A stretch of 64,000 nt of DNA. It comes from Rhodanobacter thiooxydans LCS2 (lineage in GTDB: Bacteria > Pseudomonadota > Gammaproteobacteria > Xanthomonadales > Rhodanobacteraceae). A model generated the notes under the pieces. The model saw only the letters and a list, made by a program, of their open reading frames with translations, was not told the origin of the DNA and ran no database searches. The DNA lies in contig NZ_AJXW01000011.1 of assembly GCF_000264375.1 (NCBI RefSeq), forward strand, positions 30,438 through 94,437, written 5' to 3'. The position numbers and the translations under genes were made by a program. Shown piece by piece: positions 26,276 through 38,046 of this stretch. Position 1 is the first letter of the stretch, and every line of letters starts with the position of its first letter.

Positions 26276-26608
26276 ATGTCGAAAGAACAAGATATCGAAT
26301 CACGTCGCCGGTTCCTCAAGGTGGCCGCCGGCACCACGGCGGCTGCCGTAGTCATGGGCAGCCTGCCGCGCTTTGCGCGGGCGGCAGATCTGCCGGCACT
26401 GAGCGAGTCGGATCCGACCGCGAAAGCGCTGGGCTACGTGGAGGATGCCACCAAGACCGCCAACGCGAAGCACAAGGCTGGCGACGACTGCACCAACTGC
26501 CAGTTCTACAGTGGCGGCCCCACCGGCCGTGGCCCGTGCCAGTTGTTCCCGGGCAAGTCGGTGAATGCGAAGGGCTGGTGCGTGTCGCACACGCCGAAGA
26601 AAGCCTGA
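26276..26608 (+). CDS. High-potential iron-sulfur protein (HiPIP)
   Basis: This 110-residue protein has a twin-arginine signal (SRRRFLKVAAGTTAAA), so it is exported folded with its cluster to the periplasm. The mature part has the HiPIP four-cysteine arrangement binding a [4Fe-4S] cluster: CTNC, CQLFPGKSVNAKGWC. HiPIPs carry electrons, for example between bc1 and terminal oxidases or in denitrification. It stands alone with its own terminator. Confidence 0.9.
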   Translation: MSKEQDIESRRRFLKVAAGTTAAAVVMGSLPRFARAADLPALSESDPTAKALGYVEDATKTANAKHKAGDDCTNCQFYSGGPTGRGPCQLFPGKSVNAKGWCVSHTPKKA

Positions 26609-26635
26609 TCGCGTCAATCCAGAGGCTTGTATCGG

Positions 26636-26662
26636 AAGGCCGGCGAATCGCCGGCCTTTTTC
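26636..26662 (+). terminator. Intrinsic terminator after the HiPIP gene
   Basis: A stem built on AAGGCCGGCG / CGCCGGCC with a three-base loop is followed by TTTTTCG, 28 bases after the HiPIP stop codon. The hairpin and T run are classical. Confidence 0.88.
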
Positions 26663-26838
26663 GTTTCTGCGGGCGGGAAGTGTTACGCGGGCAAAAGTGC
26701 GGCCCGGACACACCAGGCTGAGGAGCTACCCACCTGACGCGCCGAGCCGCGATCCGGGGCCCACTGCCAAGTGATCAACCCGCGGACTGAGGATGATACT
26801 CCCGAGTTCGCCGAATGGGCGACCGGTCCCGCGATTCC

Positions 26839-26996
26839 TCTTAGAAAATTCTCGTTAGTTCATTGAAAGCAAAGAAGATATTTCAGCTTTCCTGGAAATT
26901 TTTGAGAATCCATTCGGTGTCGACAGATAAGTGCTATTCACAGGAGCTTGGCGGTCTTTGCAGAAAATACGATTTTTTCTGCGTTGTTCGACGAAC
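26839..26996. other. AT-rich intergenic island with a terminator-like hairpin
   Basis: The 335-base gap between the HiPIP terminator and the first permease becomes markedly AT-rich from about 26839, unlike the rest of the window. It contains the inverted repeat GCAGAAAA / TTTTCTGC (26960-26982), which on the minus strand would act as a terminator for the permease ending at 26997, and a small palindrome GTTCGACGAAC (26986-26996). No gene with a convincing start was found here. The remaining part (26663-26838) shows nothing recognisable. Confidence 0.5.
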
Positions 26997-28481
26997 TTAC
27001 GCATCAGTGGAAGGGGCGTCCGTCATCGAGCCGCGCAGGTGGCTGTGCCGGTTGCCATAGCTGAAATAGATCACCAATCCGATCAGGGTCCAGGCGATCA
27101 TCAGCGACCAGTTGTACCAGGCCATGGTGGACAGCAGGGCAAGGCAGCTGAGGATGCCGAGCGTGCAGACCACCGGCGCGAACGGCACGCGGAATGTGCG
27201 CGGCAGCTCCGGCCGGGTATGCCGCAGGATCCACACGCCGGCGCAGACCGCCATGAACGCGATCAGCGTGCCCATCGAGACCAGGTCGCCCAGCACGTCC
27301 AGCGGGAAGATCGCCGCGAGCAGGGCAATGCCGGCGCCGGTGATCAGCGTATTCAGGTGCGGCGTGCGATAGCGCGGGTGGATTCGCGTGAACACCTTCG
27401 GCAGCATGCCGTCGCGGCCCATGATCATGAAGATGCGCGGTTGCGCGATGATCATCACCAGCACCACCGACGACAGGCCGAGCAGTGCGCCGACCTCCAC
27501 CAGCCAGCGCAGCCATTCCAGCTGCGGGTGACCGTGCAGGGCGGTCACCACCGGCTCATCGGTACCGAGCAGGGTGTACGAAGTCAGCCCGGTCATCACC
27601 GCGGCCATCGCGATGTACAGCACAGTGCAGATCGCCAGCGAGGCGAGGATGCCGATCGGCAGGTCGCGCTGCGGGTTGCGCGACTCCTGTGCGGCCACCG
27701 AAGTCGCCTCGAAGCCGATGTAGGCGAAGAACACCATCGCTGCGCCGCGCAGCACGCCGCCCCAGCCGTATTTGTAGTGACCCTGCGACTCGGGCACGAA
27801 CGGGGTCCAGTTGGACGGATCGACATAGCGCCAGCCGACCACGATCACCAGGGTGATCAGGCCGACCTTGAGCGCCACCATCGCGGCGTTCGCCAGGCTC
27901 GACTCGCGGATGCCCACGTAGCAGATCCAGGTCAGCAGCAGGATCAGCACCACTGCCGGCAGGTTGAACAGCGCGCCGGTGGCGACCAGCTGGTGGTCGG
28001 CGGTAAAGGCCAGCGGCGCATTGGTCAGTGCCGCGGGCAGGCTCAGGTCCATGTTGAAGGTGGTGCCGATATGCTGGAGCAGGCTGAGGAAATAGCCCGT
28101 CCAGCTCACCGCCACTGCCGAGGCGGATACGCCGTATTCCAGCACCAGGTTCCAGCCGATGAACCACGCCATCAGCTCACCGAGCGTCGCGTAGGCGTAG
28201 GAATAGGCGCTGCCGGAGACCGGGATCAGCGTGGCGAATTCGGCGTAGCACAGCGCGGTGAAGGTGCTGCAGATCGCTGCCAGGATGAACGACAGGATCA
28301 CCGCCGGACCGGCATGGTCGGCCGCGGCCTGGCCGGTGATCACGAAGATGCCGCCGCCGATCACCGCGCCGATGCCCAGCGCAGTCAGCCCCCAGGGGCC
28401 GAGTGTGCGGCGCAGGGTAGGCCCGTGCGTGTCGTCGGGTTCGTTGAAGTCGGTCTTGCGGGCGAGCAGTTGCTTGAGCAT
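26997..28481 (-). CDS. APC-family amino acid permease (cationic amino acid transporter type)
   Basis: This 494-residue permease has about 12 hydrophobic helices. The first helix has GIGAVIGGGIFVITG, the APC signature, and an intracellular helix carries EATSVAAQESRNPQRDLP. It is similar to YhdG/CAT-type importers, likely proton-coupled; the substrate is unknown. It is a paralogue of the next permease (same length, same motifs) and follows it on the minus strand. Its start lies eight bases from the inverted end of a 293-bp element, which must include the Shine-Dalgarno region. It ends in TAA. Confidence 0.85.
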   Translation of the reverse strand: MLKQLLARKTDFNEPDDTHGPTLRRTLGPWGLTALGIGAVIGGGIFVITGQAAADHAGPAVILSFILAAICSTFTALCYAEFATLIPVSGSAYSYAYATLGELMAWFIGWNLVLEYGVSASAVAVSWTGYFLSLLQHIGTTFNMDLSLPAALTNAPLAFTADHQLVATGALFNLPAVVLILLLTWICYVGIRESSLANAAMVALKVGLITLVIVVGWRYVDPSNWTPFVPESQGHYKYGWGGVLRGAAMVFFAYIGFEATSVAAQESRNPQRDLPIGILASLAICTVLYIAMAAVMTGLTSYTLLGTDEPVVTALHGHPQLEWLRWLVEVGALLGLSSVVLVMIIAQPRIFMIMGRDGMLPKVFTRIHPRYRTPHLNTLITGAGIALLAAIFPLDVLGDLVSMGTLIAFMAVCAGVWILRHTRPELPRTFRVPFAPVVCTLGILSCLALLSTMAWYNWSLMIAWTLIGLVIYFSYGNRHSHLRGSMTDAPSTDA

Positions 28482-28488
28482 GGGGTCA

Positions 28489-28781
28489 GAGCCTGTTCAA
28501 TGTCTCTACATGGCCCGCGCCGGGAGCTGTTTGCGCGCAGGCCAAGGAAGAACGAGGGAGTGGACGTCCGTCCACGACCGAGTGATAACGCAGGAATGCG
28601 GGCAAACAGCCCCGGCCCTTCGGGTTGTCTTGCCGTGGCCGCCATGCGGCAGCGCGCGGCTTGACGCCTGCCTTCGCAGGGGCAGGCTCTGCCAGCCAGC
28701 CACGCAGGCGCTGCGCCACGCGCCACCACCTGACGGCCACGGCAAGACAACGCGGGCTATGTAGAGACATTGAACAGGCTC
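28489..28781. mobile_element. MITE-like 293-bp element with 31-bp terminal inverted repeats
   Basis: The two ends (28489-28519 and 28751-28781) are reverse complements at 30 of 31 positions, starting GAGCCTGTTCAATGTCTCTA. Inside are further nested inverted segments: TTGTCTTGCCGTGGCCG facing CGGCCACGGCAAGACAA, and AGCTGTTTGC facing GCAAACAGC. No transposase or credible reading frame is present, and no clear target duplication flanks it. This is the layout of a non-autonomous miniature element, or of a large structured palindromic repeat, between two permease genes. Confidence 0.7.
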
Positions 28782-28850
28782 TTGTGGACGTGAGGCCGGC
28801 GCGACAGGAGTCGTGCCGGCGGCGTGGCGATCAGCGTGTGTGGGGCGGGA

Positions 28851-30335
28851 TCAGTCCGCTTCGACACCGCGAGCCAGATTGCTCTTGCGGTAGCCGTACA
28901 GGAAGTACACCACCAGGCCGATCGCGCCCCACGCGAAGAAGGTGATCTTCGCTTCCTTCGACAGGTTGAGGAACAGCAGCAGGCAGCCGATGATCGCCAG
29001 CGGGCAGATCAGCCACGGCAGCGGCGTACGGAACGGACGCGGGCGCCCGGGCTGGGTGCGGCGCAGGATCAGCACGCCCACCGCCACCATGATGAAGGCG
29101 AACAGCGTGCCCGAGTTGGTGATGTCGGCGAGGATGCCTACCGGGAACAGCGCGCCGAACAGCGAGACGAATACGCCGGTGATCATCGTGATGATGTGCG
29201 GCGTGTGGAAGCGTGGATGGATCTTCGCCAGCTTGCTGGGCAGCAGGCCGTCGCGCGACATGGTGAAGAAGATGCGGGTCTGGCCATAGGTCATGGTCAG
29301 GATCACCGACGGCAGCGCGATGCCGGCGGCGAAGGCGATGAAAGCGGCGGTATTGGTGTAGCCGAGCAGGCGTATCACGTGAGCCAGCGCCTCCTTGCTG
29401 CACACCAGCGCCTCCGAGCCCTGGCAGGCTGCGGCGAATGCCGGGGTGCCCGGCTCCAGCGCCAGTCCGTCCGGACCCATAATCGGCTGTGAACCCACCG
29501 AGCCCACCGCGGCGTAGCTCACCAGCAGGTAGTAGATGGTGCACACACTCAGCGAGGCGATCAGGGCGATCGGGATGTTGCGGTTCGGGTTGCGGGTTTC
29601 CTCGGCCGCGGTGGAGATGGCGTCGAAGCCGATGTAGGCGAACACGATGGAAGCCGCCGCGCCCAGCACGCCGATGCCGCCCATCGGGCTGCCCCAGCCG
29701 TTCGGCACGAATGGCGTGAAGTTCTGATCCTTCACCGCCGGCAAAGCGACGATGATGAAGGCGGTGAGGGCGATGATCTTGACCATCACCAGCACGGTGT
29801 TGACCTTGGCCGATTTCGAGGTGCCGATCACCAGCAGGCCGGTGATCGCCAGGCCGATCAGGCAGGCCAGCAGGTTGAAGCTGCCGCCGTCCATCGGGCC
29901 TACCTGCAGGAAGTGCGGCAAGCCGAATCCGGCGTGCGTAAGAAGGCCGTTGACGTAGCCGGCCCAACCCACGCACACCGTGCTGGCGGCGATGGTGTAC
30001 TCCAGCACCAGCGCCCAGCCCACCACCCATGCAGTGCCTTCGCCGAGCACGCCGTAGGTGTAGGTGTAGGCCGAACCGGCCACCGGCACCATCGAGGCGA
30101 GTTCCGCGTAGGCCAGCGCAGCGAACGCGCACACCACCGCGGCGATCACGAACGCGATCATCATGCCCGGGCCGGCCTTCTGGCCTGCCTCGGCGGTGAG
30201 CACGAAGATGCCGGTGCCGATGATCGCGCCGACGCCGAGCATGGTGAGCTGGAAGGCACCGAGTTGACGGGTGAGGCCTTTCTTCTCCGCCGTGGCGATG
30301 ATCTGGTCGATCGGTTTGACGCGCTTGAACAGCAT
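28851..30335 (-). CDS. APC-family amino acid permease
   Basis: This 494-residue permease is paralogous to the one downstream, with MLGVGAIIGTGIFVLTA in helix 1, AYIGFDAISTAAEETRNPNRNIP, and 12 predicted helices. It differs by an extracellular loop around GPDGLALEPGTPAF with two cysteines (CQGSEALVC). CAT-type amino acid uptake is the likely role. The gene is divergent from the NUDIX gene across 165 bases. Tandem permease paralogues point to an old duplication; the 293-bp element now separates them. Confidence 0.87.
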   Translation of the reverse strand: MLFKRVKPIDQIIATAEKKGLTRQLGAFQLTMLGVGAIIGTGIFVLTAEAGQKAGPGMMIAFVIAAVVCAFAALAYAELASMVPVAGSAYTYTYGVLGEGTAWVVGWALVLEYTIAASTVCVGWAGYVNGLLTHAGFGLPHFLQVGPMDGGSFNLLACLIGLAITGLLVIGTSKSAKVNTVLVMVKIIALTAFIIVALPAVKDQNFTPFVPNGWGSPMGGIGVLGAAASIVFAYIGFDAISTAAEETRNPNRNIPIALIASLSVCTIYYLLVSYAAVGSVGSQPIMGPDGLALEPGTPAFAAACQGSEALVCSKEALAHVIRLLGYTNTAAFIAFAAGIALPSVILTMTYGQTRIFFTMSRDGLLPSKLAKIHPRFHTPHIITMITGVFVSLFGALFPVGILADITNSGTLFAFIMVAVGVLILRRTQPGRPRPFRTPLPWLICPLAIIGCLLLFLNLSKEAKITFFAWGAIGLVVYFLYGYRKSNLARGVEAD

Positions 30336-30500
30336 GCAGTGGCTCCCCCGGGAAAACAGCGACGTCGCGCTCGAACGGAAACGCGACGAAGAGGGACGCG
30401 ACGAGCCGACGGACGGCCAACCTTAGCGGAGCGATGGAAGGGGTACAAGACGCGATGCAGCTAGAATGGCCGCTGTTTTTCCCACCACCTGCCACAAGTC

Positions 30501-31052
30501 ATGCCATCGCATTTTCCGCAGCTGGGCGCTGCATTGGGCGACTATCGCGCACGCCATCCCGGAGACGGCGCGCTGGTTGCCGCCTTCAGCGTTTTCCTCG
30601 CGTCGCATGCCGCGGTGTTCGAGCGCGGTCATTTCCTGGGCCACTTCACCGGCTCGGCGTGGCTGGTCAGTGCGGATGGCGGGCGCGTGCTGCTGATGCA
30701 CCACCGCAAGCTGGATCGCTGGCTGCAGCCCGGTGGCCACGCCGACGGGGATGCCGAGCTGGCACGGGTGGCGCTGCGCGAGGCGCAGGAGGAGACCGGC
30801 GTGGCCGGCCTGCGTGTCGAGGGCGGCATCTTCGACCTCGACCGGCATCGCATCCCGGCACGTGGCAGCGAGCCGGAGCACTGGCATTACGACGTGCGCT
30901 ACGTGGTGCGCGCTGGCGCGGACGAGCGCTTCGCGATCAACCAGGAATCCCGAGCGCTGGCCTGGCGACCGGTTGTCGAGGTGGCGAAGGATGAAAGCTT
31001 GGACGTTTCGTTGCGGCGCATGGCGCGCAAGTGGCTCACCCGTCACTCGTAG
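30501..31052 (+). CDS. NUDIX hydrolase
   Basis: This 183-residue NUDIX protein has the box region LQPGGHADGDAELARVALREAQEETGV. The REAQEETG half is canonical, while the glutamate expected eight residues before the REU arginine is an alanine, a variant seen in this subfamily. The substrate cannot be predicted; candidates include nucleoside diphosphate derivatives. The stop codon TAG is provided by the GTAG head of a REP element. Confidence 0.85.
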   Translation: MPSHFPQLGAALGDYRARHPGDGALVAAFSVFLASHAAVFERGHFLGHFTGSAWLVSADGGRVLLMHHRKLDRWLQPGGHADGDAELARVALREAQEETGVAGLRVEGGIFDLDRHRIPARGSEPEHWHYDVRYVVRAGADERFAINQESRALAWRPVVEVAKDESLDVSLRRMARKWLTRHS

Positions 31053-31122
31053 GAGCCCGCTCGCGAGCCGGGACCCGAGATCTGGAATTCGCAAGAGCTA
31101 TCGCCCGCGAGCGGGCTCCTAC
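31049..31122. repeat. REP doublet supplying stop codons to two convergent genes
   Basis: This 74-bp palindromic pair has GTAG at 31049-31052 and CTAC at 31119-31122, with a GGAATTCGCAA spacer like the other copies. Its left GTAG gives the TAG stop of the NUDIX gene (31050-31052), and its right end gives the TAG stop of the convergent dioxygenase (31119-31121, minus). The hairpins could serve as a bidirectional terminator. Confidence 0.9.
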
Positions 31123-31640
31123 CCATATCTCGCTGGCGCCGGGTTGAGGTGGCCGCAGGCGGTGCAGGTGCGCGCCTTGCGCGAGCGGTAGAAGCGCTCG
31201 AACACCGGCGGGAAGTCGCGCTCGATGCTGTCCAGCAAGAAATATTCCTCGTAAAGCTTGTGGTTGCAGTGCTCGCAGAACCACATCAGGCCGTCCTTTT
31301 CACCAGCGGTGCGGAGACGCTCGATCACCAGCCCGATGGACCCGGCGGCGCGATTGGGCGAATGCGGCACGCGCGGCGGCAGGTAGAAGATCTCGCCGGC
31401 GCGCAGCGGGATGTCGCGGGCTACGCCTTCGTCCTGCACCTTCAGCGTGATCTCGCCTTCGAGCTGGTAGAAGAACTCGGGGCCTTCATCGTAGTGATAG
31501 TCGGTGCGCGCGTTCGGCCCGCCCACGATCATGATGATGAAGTCGCCATCGACGATACATTTGTTGCCCACCGGCGGCTTCAGCAGGTGGCGGTGTTCCT
31601 CGATCCAGCGCTGCAGGTTGATGGGCGGGGGCAGGGCCAT
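31119..31640 (-). CDS. nbaC: 3-hydroxyanthranilate 3,4-dioxygenase
   Basis: This 173-residue cupin iron enzyme opens 3-hydroxyanthranilate toward quinolinate, in tryptophan degradation and the kynurenine route to NAD. Iron ligands lie in [14 protein letters not shown] and VPHSPNRAA, and the C-terminal rubredoxin-like metal site is made by CEHC and CTAC. Other kynurenine genes are not in the window, although Xanthomonadales use this route for NAD. The start follows [13 protein letters not shown]. The stop codon is in the REP element. Confidence 0.93.
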   Translation of the reverse strand: MALPPPINLQRWIEEHRHLLKPPVGNKCIVDGDFIIMIVGGPNARTDYHYDEGPEFFYQLEGEITLKVQDEGVARDIPLRAGEIFYLPPRVPHSPNRAAGSIGLVIERLRTAGEKDGLMWFCEHCNHKLYEEYFLLDSIERDFPPVFERFYRSRKARTCTACGHLNPAPARYG

Positions 31641-31686
31641 GGCGTTGCTCGCATGTGATGCGTACATCTTAGCGCCAGCGTACGCA

Positions 31687-33576
31687 TCACACCTCCAGCG
31701 TGGCCAGGTCGCCCTTTTCCTCCAGCCAGGACTTGCGGTCACCGGCGCGCTTCTTCGCCAGCAGCAGATCCATGAGGCGTGCGGTGCCGTCGCCGTCGTC
31801 CACCGTGAGCTGCACCAGCCGGCGCGTGTCCGGATGGATGGTCGATTCCCGCAGCTGCGGCGGGTTCATTTCGCCCAGGCCCTTGAAGCGGGTGGTGCTG
31901 ACCGTGCCCTTCATCTTCTCGCGCTCGATCCGTTGCAGCATCGCTTCCTTCTCCGCCTCGTCGAGGCAGTAGAACACCTGCTTGCCCACGTCCACACGGA
32001 ACAGCGGCGGCATCGCCACGAACACGTGGCCTTCGCTGACCAGCTTCGGGAAGTGCCTGAGGAACAGCGCGGACAGCAGGGTGGCGATGTGCAGGCCGTC
32101 GGAATCGGCATCGGCGAGGATGACCACCTTGCCGTAGCGCAGGCCGGAGAGGTCGTCCTTGCCCGGGTCGCAGCCGATCGCCACGGCGAGGTTGTGCACT
32201 TCCTCGGAAGCCAGCACCGAGGTCGATTCGACTTCCCAGGTGTTGAGGATCTTTCCGCGCAGCGGCAGGATCGCCTGGAACTCCTTGTCGCGCGCCTGCT
32301 TCGCGCTGCCGCCGGCCGAATCGCCTTCGACCAGGAACAGCTCGGTGCGGCTGAGGTCGGTGGCGGTGCAGTCGGCCAGCTTGCCGGGCAGTTGCGGGCC
32401 CTGGGTGATCTTCTTGCGCACGATCTGCTTGGCCGCCTTCAGCCGTGCACTGGCGCGTTCGATCGCAAGCTGCGCGATGCGCTCGCCCATCTCCACGTTC
32501 TGGTTGAGCCACAGGCTGAAGGCGTCGTGGATGACGTTCTCGACCAGGCCGGCGGCATGGCGCGAGGAAAGCCGCTCCTTGGTCTGGCCGGCGAATTGCG
32601 GGTCCTGCAGCCGCGTGGACAGCACGAACGACAGCCGTTCCCACACATCTTCCGGCGCCAGCTTGACGCCGCGCGGCAGCAGGTTGCGGATGTCGCAGAA
32701 CTCGCGCACTGCGGTGGTGAGGCCCGAGCGCAGGCCGTTGACGTGGGTGCCGCCCTGCGCGGTGGGGATCAGGTTGACGTAGCTCTCCTGCACCAGCTCG
32801 CCTTCCGGCAGCCAGGCCAGCGCCACTTCCAGGCCCTCGACATCGCGCGCCATGTGATGCACGAACAAATCGTTCGGCAGCGCCTCGATGCCATCGAGTT
32901 CGCCGCGCAGGTAGTCGCGCAGACCGTCCTCGTAATGCCACTCGACGACCTCGCCCGAAGCCTCGTCGGTGAGCCTCATATTGAGGCCGGCGCACAGCAC
33001 CGCCTTGGCGCGCAGCAGGTGCTTGAGCTTCGGCAGCGAGATCTTCGGCGAGTCGAAGTACTTCGCTTCGGGCCAGAAGCGCAGGGTGGTGCCGCTGCGC
33101 TTCTTCGGCACGCTGCCGATCACTTCGAGCGGGCTGACCTTGTCGCCGTGCGCGAACACCATGCGGTACTCGGAACCGTCGCGGCGGATGGTCACCTCGA
33201 CCTTTTCCGACAGCGCGTTCACCACCGACACGCCCACGCCATGCAGGCCGCCGGAGAAGTTGTAGTTCTTGCCGCTGAACTTCCCGCCGGCGTGCAGCCG
33301 GGTCATGATCAGCTCGACGCCGGACACGCCCTCTTCGGGGTGGATGTCCACCGGCATGCCGCGGCCGTCGTCGCTCACCGACACCGAACCGTCGCCGTGC
33401 AGCACCACCTCGATCGCCGTCGCGTAACCGGCCAGCGCCTCGTCCACCGAGTTGTCCACCACCTCCTGCACCAGATGGTTCGGGCGGGTGGTGTCGGTAT
33501 ACATGCCGGGCCGGCGCTTGACCGGATCCAGGCCAGAGAGGACTTCGATGTCGGCGGCGTTGTAGCGACTGCTCAT
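31687..33576 (-). CDS. parE: DNA topoisomerase IV subunit B
   Basis: This 629-residue ATPase subunit pairs with ParC to unlink replicated chromosomes. The GHKL fold shows [27 protein letters not shown] and [16 protein letters not shown]. The TOPRIM part has [19 protein letters not shown] and [18 protein letters not shown], and the C-terminus has [12 protein letters not shown]. The length is that of ParE, not of the larger GyrB. The start [20 protein letters not shown] is standard. It is an isolated gene; no parC is seen. Confidence 0.95.
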   Translation of the reverse strand: MSSRYNAADIEVLSGLDPVKRRPGMYTDTTRPNHLVQEVVDNSVDEALAGYATAIEVVLHGDGSVSVSDDGRGMPVDIHPEEGVSGVELIMTRLHAGGKFSGKNYNFSGGLHGVGVSVVNALSEKVEVTIRRDGSEYRMVFAHGDKVSPLEVIGSVPKKRSGTTLRFWPEAKYFDSPKISLPKLKHLLRAKAVLCAGLNMRLTDEASGEVVEWHYEDGLRDYLRGELDGIEALPNDLFVHHMARDVEGLEVALAWLPEGELVQESYVNLIPTAQGGTHVNGLRSGLTTAVREFCDIRNLLPRGVKLAPEDVWERLSFVLSTRLQDPQFAGQTKERLSSRHAAGLVENVIHDAFSLWLNQNVEMGERIAQLAIERASARLKAAKQIVRKKITQGPQLPGKLADCTATDLSRTELFLVEGDSAGGSAKQARDKEFQAILPLRGKILNTWEVESTSVLASEEVHNLAVAIGCDPGKDDLSGLRYGKVVILADADSDGLHIATLLSALFLRHFPKLVSEGHVFVAMPPLFRVDVGKQVFYCLDEAEKEAMLQRIEREKMKGTVSTTRFKGLGEMNPPQLRESTIHPDTRRLVQLTVDDGDGTARLMDLLLAKKRAGDRKSWLEEKGDLATLEV

Positions 33577-33872
33577 GCGGGTGTTTCGATGGAGAAAAGA
33601 CGGTGAAGCATGGGGTGGGCAGGCAGGCAGGGTCAAGCGGGCGGGCGAATGCGCCATGTCGACGGCGTTCGCGGGCGAAGAACCGAACTCGGTGTTTGAA
33701 CCGATCCTGGATGATGTCAACGATCGCTCCGTGTCGTGACATGGCGCAATTTGTTGCGGTCCTGCTGCCGGCTTGTCGCTGCGCAGAACGGGAGATTAGA
33801 GTTGCTCGCCAGCTCGCCATGCCGCTTCGGGCATGGCGTGATCTGGTCATCAGATCGAATCAGGGGGAAAGC

Positions 33873-34973
33873 ATGAGCCGAGGATGCAAGTTGGCCGTTG
33901 CCATGGCAGCGGTATTGGGAATGGGTGGCTGTGCACAGCAGGCGCAGGTGATACGGCCGAGTTCGGCGCGATTGCAGGCACTGGAGCCGCTGCCGGTGGT
34001 TGACGTCATTGATCAGGACGGCTTGGCTGCGCAGGATACTTTTACTGCCGCCAACATCAACGTGATGCCGGGGCCTGGTGTGCCGATCATGGCAGCCGCC
34101 GCCGGTGGCGCACTCGGCATGGTGATCGTGAATGCCGCAGTCAAGGCGGAGGCAGAGCGTTTCGCCGAGGCGCACGTGCAACCGTTGCGCACGGCGCTGC
34201 AGGGGTTTGATGCGAGGTCGGTGCTGAGCGACTCGTTGCAGCAAGCACTGGTCCTGCAGCCAAAGCATTTCGGCAATTACACGATGACGTCAACCCGACC
34301 GACCTCCGCGGCCCGTCGTTTACTGGTGCAAACCGCATATTCGATGACACCGGATTTTTCAGCACTGCAAGTGATCGCGACTGTTTCGATTCAGGACGTC
34401 GGCGCAACTCCGGATAAACCGGTTTATCGGAATGTGCTGGTTTATCAGTCGGAGCGCCAGGTGGCGCCGCAGAAAACCGCTGAAGACAGCAAACGCATGG
34501 TGGCGCAGGAGAATCAGCGTTATTCCGCATTGCACGTCGATGACGACATTGCGAAGGCAAACGCCGAGCCGAATAGGCGCGACTCGGAAGCGGCCCGCCT
34601 GCGCACGAAGATCAACCAGGAGCAGGTCGAGCATCGCCAGCGCTTGGCCCAGGCGGCCCTGCCAGTCTGGGATGCCGATAGCCGCGCCCAGTATCTGGCA
34701 AATGCGTGGGCAGCCAACCAGGGTGATACGCTGAAGACCGCGATGCGGGCCAGCGGTGCCGAGATTGCACATATGCTGCAGCTTGATCTGGCCGCCCAGG
34801 TCGCGACTGATCGGATCGACCAGTCGCGCAAGGTGTTCGGCGACGACACGAGGGAGATCGACTATGTCAACGGCGGCCGCATGGTATCGATGGCGACGGG
34901 CGACGGCGATGCCTCGCTGAAAAAGCCTTCGCCGATGGTCATGGTGCCGGTCAATGCCGCAGGTCACCGTTGA
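33873..34973 (+). CDS. Hypothetical lipoprotein
   Basis: This 366-residue protein has a lipobox-like leader (MSRGCKLAVAMAAVLGMGGC, lipid cysteine at 20), so it is predicted to be anchored in a membrane. The remaining residues contain a Gly/Ala-rich hydrophobic patch around 69-84 (IMAAAAGGALGMVIV) and a long helical central part with many polar residues. No known domain was recognised. A Shine-Dalgarno-like AGGGGG lies before the ATG. It is divergent from parE with about 300 bases between, in which no other gene was seen. Codon use looks less GC-biased than its neighbours. Confidence 0.65.
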   Translation: MSRGCKLAVAMAAVLGMGGCAQQAQVIRPSSARLQALEPLPVVDVIDQDGLAAQDTFTAANINVMPGPGVPIMAAAAGGALGMVIVNAAVKAEAERFAEAHVQPLRTALQGFDARSVLSDSLQQALVLQPKHFGNYTMTSTRPTSAARRLLVQTAYSMTPDFSALQVIATVSIQDVGATPDKPVYRNVLVYQSERQVAPQKTAEDSKRMVAQENQRYSALHVDDDIAKANAEPNRRDSEAARLRTKINQEQVEHRQRLAQAALPVWDADSRAQYLANAWAANQGDTLKTAMRASGAEIAHMLQLDLAAQVATDRIDQSRKVFGDDTREIDYVNGGRMVSMATGDGDASLKKPSPMVMVPVNAAGHR

Positions 34974-35292
34974 ACAATGCCGTAGGCTGCCTTCTTCTTG
35001 CGGAAGGATCCTGGTTGCAGCTGGCGAGGAAAACCACATCCGTGGCTTTCTTCGATCACGAGCCTGCTTCACGTCCAGACTCGCTCACGCGAATCCAGCA
35101 CCGGCGTAGCTGATCCGTATCTGGCTCTTCAGGGAGGTTCTGATCAAGCCTTTGCTCGTCATCCCAGCTTTTGCCAGGATGACGGCTTGCTCAGACCTTC
35201 CTTGGGGGCGGCTTCGCCGTCGCGCGTTGCGGACCTTCAAAGTGGGGTCTTCCGACCAGCAACTGCTGTTGGTTGCTGGGGCCGTCACGGCC
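34974..35292. repeat. Intergenic gap containing a CGTCATCC-type hairpin
   Basis: The 319-base gap between the lipoprotein and an ABC exporter stop holds one hairpin at 35158-35183 (GTCATCC / GGATGAC with CAGCTTTTGC between), a shorter relative of the hairpin after hisF. No gene, promoter or terminator was otherwise evident. Confidence 0.5.
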
Positions 35293-37140
<1,848 letters not shown>

Positions 37141-37213
37141 GTGGGGTGATCGTCAGGTCGGCAACGAGCATGCGCGGAAGTCCTGAAATGGGGGCCGCGC
37201 CGACCCATGCAAG

Positions 37214-37918
37214 TCAGTGCAGCTGCACCTCGACGACTTGCCGGTCCAGCCGGTATAGCGCCGGGAACAGCTGCTGCAGGCGTGCCACCTTCGGCGCGTC
37301 GTTGATGACGATGTACGGGTTGTACGGGTGCAGCTGGAAGTAATGCTGGTGGTACGCCTCGGCCGGGTAGAACGCCCGCAGCGGCGCAACCTTGGTAACG
37401 ATTGGCGCGGGGAAGGTTTTCGCTGCACCCAACTGCGCGATATAGGCGCTGGCGATGCGTTGCTGTTCGGGGTTGGCGTAGAAGATCACCGAGCGGTACT
37501 GGCTGCCCACGTCGGGGCCTTGCCGGTCCTGCTCGGTCGGGTCGAGTGCGACCGAGAAGAACACCCGAAGCAGCGTGCCGTAGCTGACCAGGGCCGGGTC
37601 GTAGTGCACCTGCACCGATTCGGCGTGGCCGGTGTCGCCTGCGCTGACTTCGTCGTAATGCGCGGTGTCGGCGTCGCCGCCGGAGTAGCCGGCGATCACC
37701 TCGTTCACGCCCCTGACGTGCTCGAACACCGCCTCGACGCCCCAGAAGCAGCCACCGGCCAGCACCGCCACCTGCTCACTGTGGGCGGCGCTTCCGAGGG
37801 TATCGACGGTCGGCGCCGGGAGTGCGCCGCCCGCGGCGGATACCGGCTGGCAGGCGCTCGCGCCCAGCATCAGCAGGGCGGCCAGCGACACGGACTGGAA
37901 TGTGCTGCGATGGATCAT
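37214..37918 (-). CDS. msrA: Peptide methionine sulfoxide reductase, exported form
   Basis: This 234-residue MsrA reduces methionine-S-sulfoxide in proteins. The catalytic cysteine is at residue 57 in [16 protein letters not shown] signal with a cysteine at the probable lipobox ([10 protein letters not shown]) indicates a periplasmic lipoprotein form. Downstream regions include [28 protein letters not shown] and QYRSVIFY, typical of MsrA. The C-terminus lacks extra cysteines, so resolving cysteines are uncertain. It stands 128 bases from the divergent NAT gene. Confidence 0.92.
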   Translation of the reverse strand: MIHRSTFQSVSLAALLMLGASACQPVSAAGGALPAPTVDTLGSAAHSEQVAVLAGGCFWGVEAVFEHVRGVNEVIAGYSGGDADTAHYDEVSAGDTGHAESVQVHYDPALVSYGTLLRVFFSVALDPTEQDRQGPDVGSQYRSVIFYANPEQQRIASAYIAQLGAAKTFPAPIVTKVAPLRAFYPAEAYHQHYFQLHPYNPYIVINDAPKVARLQQLFPALYRLDRQVVEVQLH

Positions 37919-38046
37919 GCTGCACCTCGCCGGCATGGCCACCGCGTGGCCGGTATCTGTTCTTCGCCGGGTACATGCCATTGGTTACCTGTGCGGGGCC
38001 GGCTGGCCCGGTACCATCATGCCGATCGGTTTCATGGAGTTGAGGG

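Noticed and set aside
26931..28664. Long plus-strand frame opposite the first APC permease
   Set aside because: Low-complexity His/Gln/Arg-rich translation without motifs; the permease on the opposite strand is clear.
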